DNA of 64,000 nucleotides from Alitta virens (GCA_932294295.1 OW028576.1:21273227-21337226); one strand, 5' to 3'. Shown: positions 34,779 to 49,088, numbered from the stretch's first letter. The notes: generated by a model not told the origin, from the sequence alone. Translations and numbers: made by a program.

Positions 34779-37202
34779 GTGCGTAGCGGGGTCAAGTCCG
34801 TTGTAGAGGACCAGGATGCTGACAAAAAAACTAACGACAACAACGCAACACCGAAGTAATAGCCTTTTGTAAAGACGTGGCACAGTTAAATTATCAAGAG
34901 TACACAGCCATGTAGGAAGTGCACTTAGCAGTGACATGCCAGACTCACAGACCGCGCCGATTAAGCAGTAAGTTAGGTCCACTTAGCACAGCCAATGAGA
35001 GGCAAAGGACGAAGCGTGCATTATGATAGCCACGTGGGGCACTCGTGCGTAGCGAGGTCAAGGCCGTTGTAGAGGGCCAGGATGCTGACAAGAAAACAAA
35101 CGACAACAACGCAACACCGAAGTGAAATACTCTATAATAGCGTCAGGGAACGACGTGGCATAGTTAAATTATCAAGAGTACAAAAAATGTAGTAAGTGCA
35201 CTTAGCAGTGAGATGCCAGACTCACAGACCGCGCCGATTAAGTAGTAAGTTAGGTCCACTTAGCACAGCCAATGAGAGGCAGAGGACGAAGCGTGCATTA
35301 TGATAGCCACGTGGGGCACTCGTGCGTAGCGGGGTCAAGGCCGTTGTAGAGGGCTAGGATGCTGACAAGAAAACAAACGACAACAACGCAACACCGAAGT
35401 GTAATAGCCTTTTGGAACGACGTGGCACAGTTAAATTATCTAAAGTACACAGCCATGTAGGAAGTGCACTTAGCAGTGACATGCCAGACTCACAGACCGT
35501 GCCGATTAAGTAGTAAGTTAGGTCCACTTAGCACAGCCAATGAGAGGCAGAGGACGAAGCGTGCATTATGATAGCCACGTGGGGCACTCGTGCGTAGCGG
35601 GGTCAAGGCCGTTGTAGAGGGCCAGGATGCTGACAAAAAAACTAACGACAACAACGCAACACCGAAGTAATAGCCTTTTGTAAAGACGTGGCACAGTTAA
35701 ATTATCAATAGTACACAGCCATGTAGGAAGTGCACTTAGCAGTGACATGCCAGACTCACAGACCGCACCGATTAAGTAGTAAGTTAGGTCCAATTAGCGC
35801 AGCCAATGAGAGGCAGAGGACGAAGCGTGCATTATGATAGCCGCGTGGGGCACTCGTGCGTAGCGGGGTCAAGGCCGTTGTAGAGGGCCAGGATGCTGAC
35901 AAGAAAACAAACGACAACAACGCAACACCGAAGTGTAATAGCCTTTTGGAACGACGTGGCACAGTTAAATTATCTAAAGTACACAGCCATGTAGGAAGTG
36001 CACTTAGCAGTGACATGCCAGACTCACAGACCGCGCCGATTAAGTAGTAAGTTAGGTCCACTTAGCGCAGCCAATGAGAGGCAGAGGACAAAGCGTGCAT
36101 TATGATAGCCGCGTGGGGCACTCGTGCGTAGCGGGGTCAAGGACGTTGTAGAGGGCCAGGATGCTGACAAGAAAACAAACGACAACAACGCAACACCGAA
36201 GTGTAATAGCCTTTTGGAACGACGTGGCACAGTTAAATTATCTAAAGTACACAGCCATGTAGGAAGTACACTTAGCATGACATGCCAGACTTACAGACCG
36301 TGCCGATTAAGTAGTAAGTTAGGTCCACTTAGCGCAGCCAATGAGAGGCAGAGGACAAAGCGTGCATTATGATAGCCGCGTGGGGCACTCGTGCGTAGCG
36401 GGGTCAAGGACGTTGTAGAGGGCCAGGATGCTGACAAGAAAACAAACGACAACAACGCAACACCGAAGTGTAATAGCCTTTTGGAACGACGTGGCACAGT
36501 TAAATTATCTAAAGTACACAGCCATGTAGGAAGTGCACTTAGCATTGACATGCCAGACTTACAGACCGTGCCGATTAAGTAGTAAGTTACGTCCACTTAG
36601 CGCAGCCAATGAGAGGCAGAGGACGAAGCGTGCATTATGATAGCCACGTGGGGCACTCGTGCGTAGCGGGGTCAAGGCCGTTTTAGAGGGCCAGGATGCT
36701 GACAAGAAAACAAACGACAACAACGCAACACCGAAGTGAAATACTCTATAATAGCGTCAGGGAACGACGTGGCACAGTTAAATTATCAAGAGTACAAAAA
36801 ATGTAGTAAGTGCACTTAGCAGTGAGATGCCAGACTCACAGACCGCGCCGATTAAGTAGTAAGTTAGGTCCACTTTGCACAGCCAATGAGAGGCAGAGGA
36901 CGAAGCGTGAATTATGATAGCCACGTGGGGCACTCGTGCGTAGCGGGGTCAAGGCCGTTGTAGAAGGCCAGGATGCTGAAAAGAAAACAACGCAACACCG
37001 AAGTGAAATACTCTATAATAGCCTTTTGGAGGACTTGGCACAGTTAAATTATCAAGAGTACACAGCCATGTAGGAAGTGCACTTAGCAGTGACATGCCAG
37101 ACTCACAGACCGCGCCGATTAAGTAGTAAGTTAGGTCCACTTTGCACAGCCAATGAGAGGCAGAGGACGAAGCGTGCATTATGATAGCCACGTGGAGCAC
37201 TC
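34779..37202 (+). repeat. HOR unit 15: canonical 9-mer, 2424 bp
   Basis: Order A-B-C-D-E-F-G-H-I. It carries the same rare AAGCAGTAAG and GGCAAAGGAC markers as the units at 223 and 21803. A private A at 35767 (ACCGCACCG) distinguishes it from the copy at 21803. Confidence 0.93.
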
Positions 37203-39916
37203 GTGCGTAGCGGGGTCAAGTCCGTTGTAGAGGACCAGGATGCTGACAAAAAAACTAACGACAACAACGCAACACCGAAGTAATAGCCTTTTGTAAAGAC
37301 GTGGCACAGTTAAATTATCAAGAGTACACAGCCATGTAGGAAGTGCACTTAGCAGTGACATGCCAGACTCACAGACCGCGCCGATTAAGTAGTAAGTTAG
37401 GTCCACTTAGCACAGCCAATGAGAGGCAGAGGACGAAGCGTGCATTATGATAGCCACGTGGGGCACTCGTGCGTAGCGAGGTCAAGGCCGTTGTAGAGGG
37501 CCAGGATGCTGACAAGAAAACAAACGACAACAACGCAACACCGAAGTGAAATACTCTATAATAGCGTCAGGGAACGACGTGGCATAGTTAAATTATCAAG
37601 AGTACAAAAAATGTAGTAAGTGCACTTAGCAGTGAGATGCCAGACTCACAGACCGCGCCGATTAAGTAGTAAGTTAGGTCCACTTAGCACAGCCAATGAG
37701 AGGCAGAGGACGAAGCGTGCATTATGATAGCCACGTGGGGCACTCGTGCGTAGCGGGGTCAAGGCCGTTGTAGAGGGCTAGGATGCTGACAAGAAAACAA
37801 ACGACAACAACGCAACACCGAAGTGTAATAGCCTTTTGGAACGACGTGGCACAGTTAAATTATCAAGAGTACACAGCCATGTAGGAAGTGCACTTAGCAG
37901 TGACATGCCAGACTCACAGACCGCGCCGATTAAGTAGTAAGTTAGGTCCACTTAGCACAGCCAATGAGAGGCAGAGGACGAAGCGTGCATTATGATAGCC
38001 ACGTGGGGCACTCGTGCGTAGCGAGGTCAAGGCCGTTGTAGAGGGCCAGGATGCTGACAAGAAAACAAACGACAACAACGCAACACCGAAGTGAAATACT
38101 CTATAATAGCGTCAGGGAACGACGTGGCATAGTTAAATTATCAAGAGTACAAAAAAAATGTAGTAAGTGCACTTAGCAGTGAGATGCCAGACTCACAGAC
38201 CGCGCCGATTAAGTAGTAAGTTAGGTCCACTTAGCACAGCCAATGAGAGGCAGAGGACGAAGCGTGCATTATGATAGCCACGTGGGGCACTCGTGCGTAG
38301 CGGGGTCAAGGCCGTTGTAGAGGGCTAGGATGCTGACAAGAAAACAAACGACAACAACGCAACACCGAAGTGTAATAGCCTTTTGGAACGACGTGGCACA
38401 GTTAAATTATCTAAAGTACACAGCCATGTAGGAAGTGCACTTAGCAGTGACATGCCAGACTCACAGACCGTGCCGATTAAGTAGTAAGTTAGGTCCACTT
38501 AGCACAGCCAATGAGAGGCAGAGGACGAAGCGTGCATTATGATAGCCACGTGGGGCACTCGTGCGTAGCGGGGTCAAGGACGTTGTAGAGGGCCAGGATG
38601 CTGACAAGAAAACAAACGACAACAACGCAACACCGAAGTGTAATAGCCTTTTGGAACGACGTGGCACAGTTAAATTATCTAAAGTACACAGCCATGTAGG
38701 AAGTACACTTAGCATGACATGCCAGACTTACAGACCGTGCCGATTAAGTAGTAAGTTAGGTCCACTTAGCGCAGCCAATGAGAGGCAGAGGACAAAGCGT
38801 GCATTATGATAGCCGCGTGGGGCACTCGTGCGTAGCGGGGTCAAGGACGTTGTAGAGGGCCAGGATGCTGACAAGAAAACAAACGACAACAACGCAACAC
38901 CGAAGTGTAATAGCCTTTTGGAACGACGTGGCACAGTTAAATTATCTAAAGTACACAGCCATGTAGGAAGTGCACTTAGCATTGACATGCCAGACTTACA
39001 GACCGTGCCGATTAAGTAGTAAGTTACGTCCACTTAGCGCAGCCAATGAGAGGCAGAGGACGAAGCGTGCATTATGATAGCCACGTGGGGCACTCGTGCG
39101 TAGCGGGGTCAAGGCCGTTTTAGAGGGCCAGGATGCTGACAAGAAAACAAACGACAACAACGCAACACCGAAGTGAAATACTCTATAATAGCGTCAGGGA
39201 ACGACGTGGCACAGTTAAATTATCAAGAGTACAAAAAATGTAGTAAGTGCACTTAGCAGTGAGATGCCAGACTCACAGACCGCGCCGATTAAGTAGTAAG
39301 TTAGGTCCACTTTGCACAGCCAATGAGAGGCAGAGGACGAAGCGTGAATTATGATAGCCACGTGGGGCACTCGTGCGTAGCGGGGTCAAGGCCGTTTTAG
39401 AGGGCCAGGATGCTGACAAGAAAACAAACGACAACAACGCAACACCGAAGTGAAATACTCTATAATAGCGTCAGGGAACGACGTGGCACAGTTAAATTAT
39501 CAAGAGTACAAAAAATGTAGTAAGTGCACTTAGCAGTGAGATGCCAGACTCACAGACCGCGCCGATTAAGTAGTAAGTTAGGTCCACTTTGCACAGCCAA
39601 TGAGAGGCAGAGGACGAAGCGTGAATTATGATAGCCACGTGGGGCACTCGTGCGTAGCGGGGTCAAGGCCGTTGTAGAAGGCCAGGATGCTGAAAAGAAA
39701 ACAACGCAACACCGAAGTGAAATACTCTATAATAGCCTTTTGGAAGACTTGGCACAGTTAAATTATCAAGAGTACACAGCCATGTAGGAAGTGCACTTAG
39801 CAGTGACATGCCAGACTCACAGACCGCGCCGATTAAGTAGTAAGTTAGGTCCACTTTGCACAGCCAATGAGAGGCAGAGGACGAAGCGTGCATTATGATA
39901 GCCACGTGGAGCACTC
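37203..39916 (+). repeat. HOR unit 16: 10-mer, 2714 bp, doubled H
   Basis: Order A-B-C'-B'-C-F-G-H-H-I. D and E are missing: C passes directly to an F-type monomer at 38561. H occurs twice in tandem (39096-39372 and 39373-39649). Confidence 0.92.
39096..39649 (+). repeat. Tandem duplication of H monomer
   Basis: Two H monomers (277 bp each) stand side by side, both with GCCGTTTTAG and GTGAATTATG. Every other complete unit has one H. Confidence 0.92.
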
Positions 39917-42900
39917 GTGCGTAGCGGGGTCAAGTCCGTTGTAGAGGACCAGGATGCTGACAAAAAAACTAACGACAACAACGCAACACCGAAGTAATAG
40001 CCTTTTGTAAAGACGTGGCACAGTTAAATTATCAAGAGTACACAGCCATGTAGGAAGTGCACTTAGCAGTGACATGCAGACTCACAGACCGCGCCGATTA
40101 AGTAGTAAGTTAGGTCCACTTAGCACAGCCAATGAGAGGCAGAGGACGAAGCGTGCATTATGATAGCCACGTGGGGCACTCGTGCGTAGCGAGGTCAAGG
40201 CCGTTGTAGAGGGCCAGGATGCTGACAAGAAAACAAACGACAACAACGCAACACCGAAGTGAAATACTCTATAATAGCGTCAGGGAACGACGTGGCATAG
40301 TTAAATTATCAAGAGTACAAAAAATGTAGTAAGTGCACTTAGCAGTGAGATGCCAGACTCACAGACCGCGCCGATTAAGTAGTAAGTTAGGTCCACTTAG
40401 CACAGCCAATGAGAGGCAGAGGACGAAGCGTGCATTATGATAGCCACGTGGGGCACTCGTGCGTAGCGGGGTCAAGGCCGTTGTAGAGGGCTAGGATGCT
40501 GACAAGAAAACAAACGACAACAACGCAACACCGAAGTGTAATAGCCTTTTGGAACGACGTGGCACAGTTAAATTATCAAGAGTACACAGCCATGTAGGAA
40601 GTGCACTTAGCAGTGACATGCCAGACTCACAGACCGCGCCGATTAAGTAGTAAGTTAGGTCCACTTAGCACAGCCAATGAGAGGCAGAGGACGAAGCGTG
40701 CATTATGATAGCCACGTGGGGCACTCGTGCGTAGCGAGGTCAAGGCCGTTGTAGAGGGCCAGGATGCTGACAAGAAAACAAACGACAACAACGCAACACC
40801 GAAGTGAAATACTCTATAATAGCGTCAGGGAACGACGTGGCATAGTTAAATTATCAAGAGTACAAAAAAAATGTAGTAAGTGCACTTAGCAGTGAGATGC
40901 CAGACTCACAGACCGCGCCGATTAAGTAGTAAGTTAGGTCCACTTAGCACAGCCAATGAGAGGCAGAGGACGAAGCGTGCATTATGATAGCCACGTGGGG
41001 CACTCGTGCGTAGCGGGGTCAAGGCCGTTGTAGAGGGCTAGGATGCTGACAAGAAAACAAACGACAACAACGCAACACCGAAGTGTAATAGCCTTTTGGA
41101 ACGACGTGGCACAGTTAAATTATCTAAAGTACACAGCCATGTAGGAAGTGCACTTAGCAGTGACATGCCAGACTCACAGACCGTGCCGATTAAGTAGTAA
41201 GTTAGGTCCACTTAGCACAGCCAATGAGAGGCAGAGGACGAAGCGTGCATTATGATAGCCACGTGGGGCACTCGTGCGTAGCGGGGTCAAGGCCGTTGTA
41301 GAGGGCCAGGATGCTGACAAAAAAACTAACGACAACAACGCAACACCGAAGTAATAGCCTTTTGTAAAGACGTGGCACAGTTAAATTATCAATAGTACAC
41401 AGCCATGTAGGAAGTGCACTTAGCAGTGACATGCCAGACTCACAGACCGCGCCGATTAAGTAGTAAGTTAGGTCCAATTAGCGCAGCCAATGAGAGGCAG
41501 AGGACGAAGCGTGCATTATGATAGCCGCGTGGGGCACTCGTGCGTAGCGGGGTCAAGGCCGTTGTAGAGGGCCAGGATGCTGACAAGAAAACAAACGACA
41601 ACAACGCAACACCGAAGTGTAATAGCCTTTTGGAACGACGTGGCACAGTTAAATTATCTAAAGTACACAGCCATGTAGGAAGTGCACTTAGCAGTGACAT
41701 GCCAGACTCACAGACCGCGCCGATTAAGTAGTAAGTTAGGTCCACTTAGCGCAGCCAATGAGAGGCAGAGGACAAAGCGTGCATTATGATAGCCGCGTGG
41801 GGCACTCGTGCGTAGCGGGGTCAAGGACGTTGTAGAGGGCCAGGATGCTGACAAGAAAACAAACGACAACAACGCAACACCGAAGTGTAATAGCCTTTTG
41901 GAACGACGTGGCACAGTTAAATTATCTAAAGTACACAGCCATGTAGGAAGTACACTTAGCATGACATGCCAGACTTACAGACCGTGCCGATTAAGTAGTA
42001 AGTTAGGTCCACTTAGCGCAGCCAATGAGAGGCAGAGGACAAAGCGTGCATTATGATAGCCGCGTGGGGCACTCGTGCGTAGCGGGGTCAAGGACGTTGT
42101 AGAGGGCCAGGATGCTGACAAGAAAACAAACGACAACAACGCAACACCGAAGTGTAATAGCCTTTTGGAACGACGTGGCACAGTTAAATTATCTAAAGTA
42201 CACAGCCATGTAGGAAGTGCACTTAGCATTGACATGCCAGACTTACAGACCGTGCCGATTAAGTAGTAAGTTACGTCCACTTAGCGCAGCCAATGAGAGG
42301 CAGAGGACGAAGCGTGCATTATGATAGCCACGTGGGGCACTCGTGCGTAGCGGGGTCAAGGCCGTTTTAGAGGGCCAGGATGCTGACAAGAAAACAAACG
42401 ACAACAACGCAACACCGAAGTGAAATACTCTATAATAGCGTCAGGGAACGACGTGGCACAGTTAAATTATCAAGAGTACAAAAAATGTAGTAAGTGCACT
42501 TAGCAGTGAGATGCCAGACTCACAGACCGCGCCGATTAAGTAGTAAGTTAGGTCCACTTTGCACAGCCAATGAGAGGCAGAGGACGAAGCGTGAATTATG
42601 ATAGCCACGTGGGGCACTCGTGCGTAGCGGGGTCAAGGCCGTTGTAGAAGGCCAGGATGCTGAAAAGAAAACAACGCAACACCGAAGTGAAATACTCTAT
42701 AATAGCCTTTTGGAAGACTTGGCACAGTTAAATTATCAAGAGTACACAGCCATGTAGGAAGTGCACTTAGCAGTGACATGCCAGACTCACAGACCGCGCC
42801 GATTAAGTAGTAAGTTAGGTCCACTTTGCACAGCCAATGAGAGGCAGAGGACGAAGCGTGCATTATGATAGCCACGTGGAGCACTCGTGCGTAGCGGGGT

Positions 42901-44232
42901 CAAGTCCGTTGTAGAGGACCAGGATGCTGACAAAAAAACTAACGACAACAACGCAACACCGAAGTAATAGCCTTTTGTAAAGACGTGGCACAGTTAAATT
43001 ATCAAGAGTACACAGCCATGTAGGAAGTGCACTTAGCAGTGACATGCCAGACTCACAGACCGCGCCGATTAAGTAGTAAGTTAGGTCCACTTAGCACAGC
43101 CAATGAGAGGCAGAGGACGAAGCGTGCATTATGATAGCCACGTGGGGCACTCGTGCGTAGCGAGGTCAAGGCCGTTGTAGAGGGCCAGGATGCTGACAAG
43201 AAAACAAACGACAACAACGCAACACCGAAGTGAAATACTCTATAATAGCGTCAGGGAACGACGTGGCATAGTTAAATTATCAAGAGTACAAAAAATGTAG
43301 TAAGTGCACTTAGCAGTGAGATGCCAGACTCACAGACCGCGCCGATTAAGTAGTAAGTTAGGTCCACTTAGCACAGCCAATGAGAGGCAGAGGACGAAGC
43401 GTGCATTATGATAGCCACGTGGGGCACTCGTGCGTAGCGGGGTCAAGGCCGTTGTAGAGGGCTAGGATGCTGACAAGAAAACAAACGACAACAACGCAAC
43501 ACCGAAGTGTAATAGCCTTTTGGAACGACGTGGCACAGTTAAATTATCTAAAGTACACAGCCATGTAGGAAGTGCACTTAGCAGTGACATGCCAGACTCA
43601 CAGACCGTGCCGATTAAGTAGTAAGTTAGGTCCACTTAGCACAGCCAATGAGAGGCAGAGGACGAAGCGTGCATTATGATAGCCACGTGGGGCACTCGTG
43701 CGTAGCGGGGTCAAGGCCGTTGTAGAGGGCCAGGATGCTGACAAGAAAACAAACGACAACAACGCAACACCGAAGTGTAATAGCCTTTTGGAACGACGTG
43801 GCACAGTTAAATTATCTAAAGTACACAGCCATGTAGGAAGTACACTTAGCATGACATGCCAGACTTACAGACCGTGCCGATTAAGTAGTAAGTTAGGTCC
43901 ACTTAGCGCAGCCAATGAGAGGCAGAGGACAAAGCGTGCATTATGATAGCCGCGTGGGGCACTCGTGCGTAGCGGGGTCAAGGACGTTGTAGAGGGCCAG
44001 GATGCTGACAAGAAAACAAACGACAACAACGCAACACCGAAGTGTAATAGCCTTTTGGAACGACGTGGCACAGTTAAATTATCTAAAGTACACAGCCATG
44101 TAGGAAGTGCACTTAGCATTGACATGCCAGACTTACAGACCGTGCCGATTAAGTAGTAAGTTACGTCCACTTAGCGCAGCCAATGAGAGGCAGAGGACGA
44201 AGCGTGCATTATGATAGCCACGTGGGGCACTC
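39373..44232 (+). repeat. Segmental duplication 2, right copy
   Basis: Partner of 5074-9933. The left border coincides with the second of the two tandem H monomers. Confidence 0.87.
39917..42886 (+). repeat. HOR unit 17: 11-mer, 2970 bp
   Basis: Order A-B-C'-B'-C-D-E-F-G-H-I with the same one-base deletion (GACATGCAG near 40076) as the unit at 5618. Offset between the two is 34299. Confidence 0.93.
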
Positions 44233-44776
44233 GTGCGTAGCGGGGTCAAGGCCGTTTTAGAGGGCCAGGATGCTGACAAGAAAACAAACGACAACAACGC
44301 AACACCGAAGTGAAATACTCTATAATAGCGTCAGGGAACGACGTGGCACAGTTAAATTATCAAGAGTACAAAAAATGTAGTAAGTGCACTTAGCAGTGAG
44401 ATGCCAGACTCACAGACCGCGCCGATTAAGTAGTAAGTTAGGTCCACTTTGCACAGCCAATGAGAGGCAGAGGACGAAGCGTGAATTATGATAGCCACGT
44501 GGGGCACTCGTGCGTAGCGGGGTCAAGGCCGTTGTAGAAGGCCAGGATGCTGAAAAGAAAACAACGCAACACCGAAGTGAAATACTCTATAATAGCCTTT
44601 TGGAAGACTTGGCACAGTTAAATTATCAAGAGTACACAGCCATGTAGGAAGTGCACTTAGCAGTGACATGCCAGACTCACAGACCGCGCCGATTAAGTAG
44701 TAAGTTAGGTCCACTTTGCACAGCCAATGAGAGGCAGAGGACGAAGCGTGCATTATGATAGCCACGTGGAGCACTC
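42887..44776 (+). repeat. HOR unit 18: 7-mer, 1890 bp
   Basis: Order A-B-C-(E/F)-G-H-I. The fused monomer at 43698 begins as E (GTCAAGGCC) and ends as F (GTACACTTAGCATGAC), as at 9399. Confidence 0.93.
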
Positions 44777-46666
44777 GTGCGTAGCGGGGTCAAGTCCGTT
44801 GTAGAGGACCAGGATGCTGACAAAAAAACTAACGACAACAACGCAACACCGAAGTAATAGCCTTTTGTAAAGACGTGGCACAGTTAAATTATCAAGAGTA
44901 CACAGCCATGTAGGAAGTGCACTTAGCAGTGACATGCCAGACTCACAGACCGCGCCGATTAAGTAGTAAGTTAGGTCCACTTAGCACAGCCAATGAGAGG
45001 CAGAGGACGAAGCGTGCATTATGATAGCCACGTGGGGCACTCGTGCGTAGCGAGGTCAAGGCCGTTGTAGAGGGCCAGGATGCTGACAAGAAAACAAACG
45101 ACAACAACGCAACACCGAAGTGAAATACTCTATAATAGCGTCAGGGAACGACGTGGCATAGTTAAATTATCAAGAGTACAAAAAATGTAGTAAGTGCACT
45201 TAGCAGTGAGATGCCAGACTCACAGACCGCGCCGATTAAGTAGTAAGTTAGGTCCACTTAGCACAGCCAATGAGAGGCAGAGGACGAAGCGTGCATTATG
45301 ATAGCCACGTGGGGCACTCGTGCGTAGCGGGGTCAAGGCCGTTGTAGAGGGCTAGGATGCTGACAAGAAAACAAACGACAACAACGCAACACCGAAGTGT
45401 AATAGCCTTTTGGAACGACGTGGCACAGTTAAATTATCTAAAGTACACAGCCATGTAGGAAGTGCACTTAGCAGTGACATGCCAGACTCACAGACCGTGC
45501 CGATTAAGTAGTAAGTTAGGTCCACTTAGCACAGCCAATGAGAGGCAGAGGACGAAGCGTGCATTATGATAGCCACGTGGGGCACTCGTGCGTAGCGGGG
45601 TCAAGGCCGTTGTAGAGGGCCAGGATGCTGACAAGAAAACAAACGACAACAACGCAACACCGAAGTGTAATAGCCTTTTGGAACGACGTGGCACAGTTAA
45701 ATTATCTAAAGTACACAGCCATGTAGGAAGTACACTTAGCATGACATGCCAGACTTACAGACCGTGCCGATTAAGTAGTAAGTTAGGTCCACTTAGCGCA
45801 GCCAATGAGAGGCAGAGGACAAAGCGTGCATTATGATAGCCGCGTGGGGCACTCGTGCGTAGCGGGGTCAAGGACGTTGTAGAGGGCCAGGATGCTGACA
45901 AGAAAACAAACGACAACAACGCAACACCGAAGTGTAATAGCCTTTTGGAACGACGTGGCACAGTTAAATTATCTAAAGTACACAGCCATGTAGGAAGTGC
46001 ACTTAGCATTGACATGCCAGACTTACAGACCGTGCCGATTAAGTAGTAAGTTACGTCCACTTAGCGCAGCCAATGAGAGGCAGAGGACGAAGCGTGCATT
46101 ATGATAGCCACGTGGGGCACTCGTGCGTAGCGGGGTCAAGGCCGTTTTAGAGGGCCAGGATGCTGACAAGAAAACAAACGACAACAACGCAACACCGAAG
46201 TGAAATACTCTATAATAGCGTCAGGGAACGACGTGGCACAGTTAAATTATCAAGAGTACAAAAAATGTAGTAAGTGCACTTAGCAGTGAGATGCCAGACT
46301 CACAGACCGCGCCGATTAAGTAGTAAGTTAGGTCCACTTTGCACAGCCAATGAGAGGCAGAGGACGAAGCGTGAATTATGATAGCCACGTGGGGCACTCG
46401 TGCGTAGCGGGGTCAAGGCCGTTGTAGAAGGCCAGGATGCTGAAAAGAAAACAACGCAACACCGAAGTGAAATACTCTATAATAGCCTTTTGGAAGACTT
46501 GGCACAGTTAAATTATCAAGAGTACACAGCCATGTAGGAAGTGCACTTAGCAGTGACATGCCAGACTCACAGACCGCGCCGATTAAGTAGTAAGTTAGGT
46601 CCACTTTGCACAGCCAATGAGAGGCAGAGGACGAAGCGTGCATTATGATAGCCACGTGGAGCACTC
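44777..46666 (+). repeat. HOR unit 19: 7-mer, 1890 bp, tandem copy
   Basis: Order A-B-C-(E/F)-G-H-I. I found no difference by eye from the preceding 1890 bp, so this is a very recent tandem duplication or an assembly-level duplicate. Confidence 0.93.
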
Positions 46667-49088
46667 GTGCGTAGCGGGGTCAAGTCCGTTGTAGAGGACC
46701 AGGATGCTGACAAAAAAACTAACGACAACAACGCAACACCGAAGTAATAGCCTTTTGTAAAGACGTGGCACAGTTAAATTATCAAGAGTACACAGCCATG
46801 TAGGAAGTGCACTTAGCAGTGACATGCCAGACTCACAGACCGCGCCGATTAAGTAGTAAGTTAGGTCCACTTAGCACAGCCAATGAGAGGCAGAGGACGA
46901 AGCGTGCATTATGATAGCCACGTGGGGCACTCGTGCGTAGCGAGGTCAAGGCCGTTGTAGAGGGCCAGGATGCTGACAAGAAAACAAACGACAACAACGC
47001 AACACCGAAGTGAAATACTCTATAATAGCGTCAGGGAACGACGTGGCATAGTTAAATTATCAAGAGTACAAAAAATGTAGTAAGTGCACTTAGCAGTGAG
47101 ATGCCAGACTCACAGACCGCGCCGATTAAGTAGTAAGTTAGGTCCACTTAGCACAGCCAATGAGAGGCAGAGGACGAAGCGTGCATTATGATAGCCACGT
47201 GGGGCACTCGTGCGTAGCGGGGTCAAGGCCGTTGTAGAGGGCTAGGATGCTGACAAGAAAACAAACGACAACAACGCAACACCGAAGTGTAATAGCCTTT
47301 TGGAACGACGTGGCACAGTTAAATTATCTAAAGTACACAGCCATGTAGGAAGTGCACTTAGCAGTGACATGCCAGACTCACAGACCGTGCCGATTAAGTA
47401 GTAAGTTAGGTCCACTTAGCACAGCCAATGAGAGGCAGAGGACGAAGCGTGCATTATGATAGCCACGTGGGGCACTCGTGCGTAGCGGGGTCAAGGCCGT
47501 TGTAGAGGGCCAGGATGCTGACAAAAAAACTAACGACAACAACGCAACACCGAAGTAATAGCCTTTTGTAAAGACGTGGCACAGTTAAATTATCAAGAGT
47601 ACACAGCCATGTAGGAAGTGCACTTAGCAGTGACATGCCAGACTCACAGACCGCGCCGATTAAGTAGTAAGTTAGGTCCACTTAGCACAGCCAATGAGAG
47701 GCAGAGGACGAAGCGTGCATTATGATAGCCACGTGGGGCACTCGTGCGTAGCGAGGTCAAGGCCGTTGTAGAGGGCCAGGATGCTGACAAGAAAACAAAC
47801 GACAACAACGCAACACCGAAGTGAAATACTCTATAATAGCGTCAGGGAACGACGTGGCATAGTTAAATTATCAAGAGTACAAAAAATGTAGTAAGTGCAC
47901 TTAGCAGTGAGATGCCAGACTCACAGACCGCGCCGATTAAGTAGTAAGTTAGGTCCACTTAGCACAGCCAATGAGAGGCAGAGGACGAAGCGTGCATTAT
48001 GATAGCCACGTGGGGCACTCGTGCGTAGCGGGGTCAAGGCCGTTGTAGAGGGCTAGGATGCTGACAAGAAAACAAACGACAACAACGCAACACCGAAGTG
48101 TAATAGCCTTTTGGAACGACGTGGCACAGTTAAATTATCTAAAGTACACAGCCATGTAGGAAGTGCACTTAGCAGTGACATGCCAGACTCACAGACCGTG
48201 CCGATTAAGTAGTAAGTTAGGTCCACTTAGCACAGCCAATGAGAGGCAGAGGACGAAGCGTGCATTATGATAGCCACGTGGGGCACTCGTGCGTAGCGGG
48301 GTCAAGGCCGTTGTAGAGGGCCAGGATGCTGACAAAAAAACTAACGACAACAACGCAACACCGAAGTAATAGCCTTTTGTAAAGACGTGGCACAGTTAAA
48401 TTATCTAAAGTACACAGCCATGTAGGAAGTGCACTTAGCATTGACATGCCAGACTCACAGACCGTGCCGATTATGTAGTAAGTTAGGTCCACTTTCCACA
48501 GCCAATGAGAGGCAGAGGACGAAGCGTGCATTATGATAGCCACGTGGGGCACTCGTGCGTAGCGGGGTCAAGGCCGTTGTAGAGGGCTAGGATGCTGACA
48601 AGAAAACAAACGACAATAACGCAACACCGAAGTGTAATAGCCTTTTGGAACGACGTGGCACAGTTAAATTATCAAGAGTACACAGCCATGTAGGAAGTGC
48701 ACTTAGCAGTGACATGCCAGACTCACAGACCGTGCCGATTAAGTAGTAAGTTAGGTCCACTTAGCACAGCCAATGAGAGGCAGAGGACGAAGCGTGCATT
48801 ATGATAGCCACGTGGGGCACTCGTGCGTAGCGGGGTCAAGGCCGTTGTAGAGGGCCAGGATGCTGACGAAAAAACTAACGACAACAACGCAACACCGAAG
48901 TAATAGCCTTTTGTAAAGACGTGGCACAGTTAAATTATCTAAAGTACACAGCCATGTAGGAAGTGCACTTAGCAGTGACATGCCAGACTCACAGACCGCG
49001 CCGATTAAGTAGTAAGTTAGGTCCAATTAGCGCAGCCAATGAGAGGCAGAGGACGAAGCGTGCATTATGATAAGCGCGTGGGGCACTC

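Larger units (their letters stand above)
30731..38466 (+). repeat. Segmental duplication 1, right copy
   Basis: Partner of 17755-25490. Match fails upstream because F (30464) replaces K (17488), and downstream because C passes to F at 38561 rather than to B. Confidence 0.87.
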
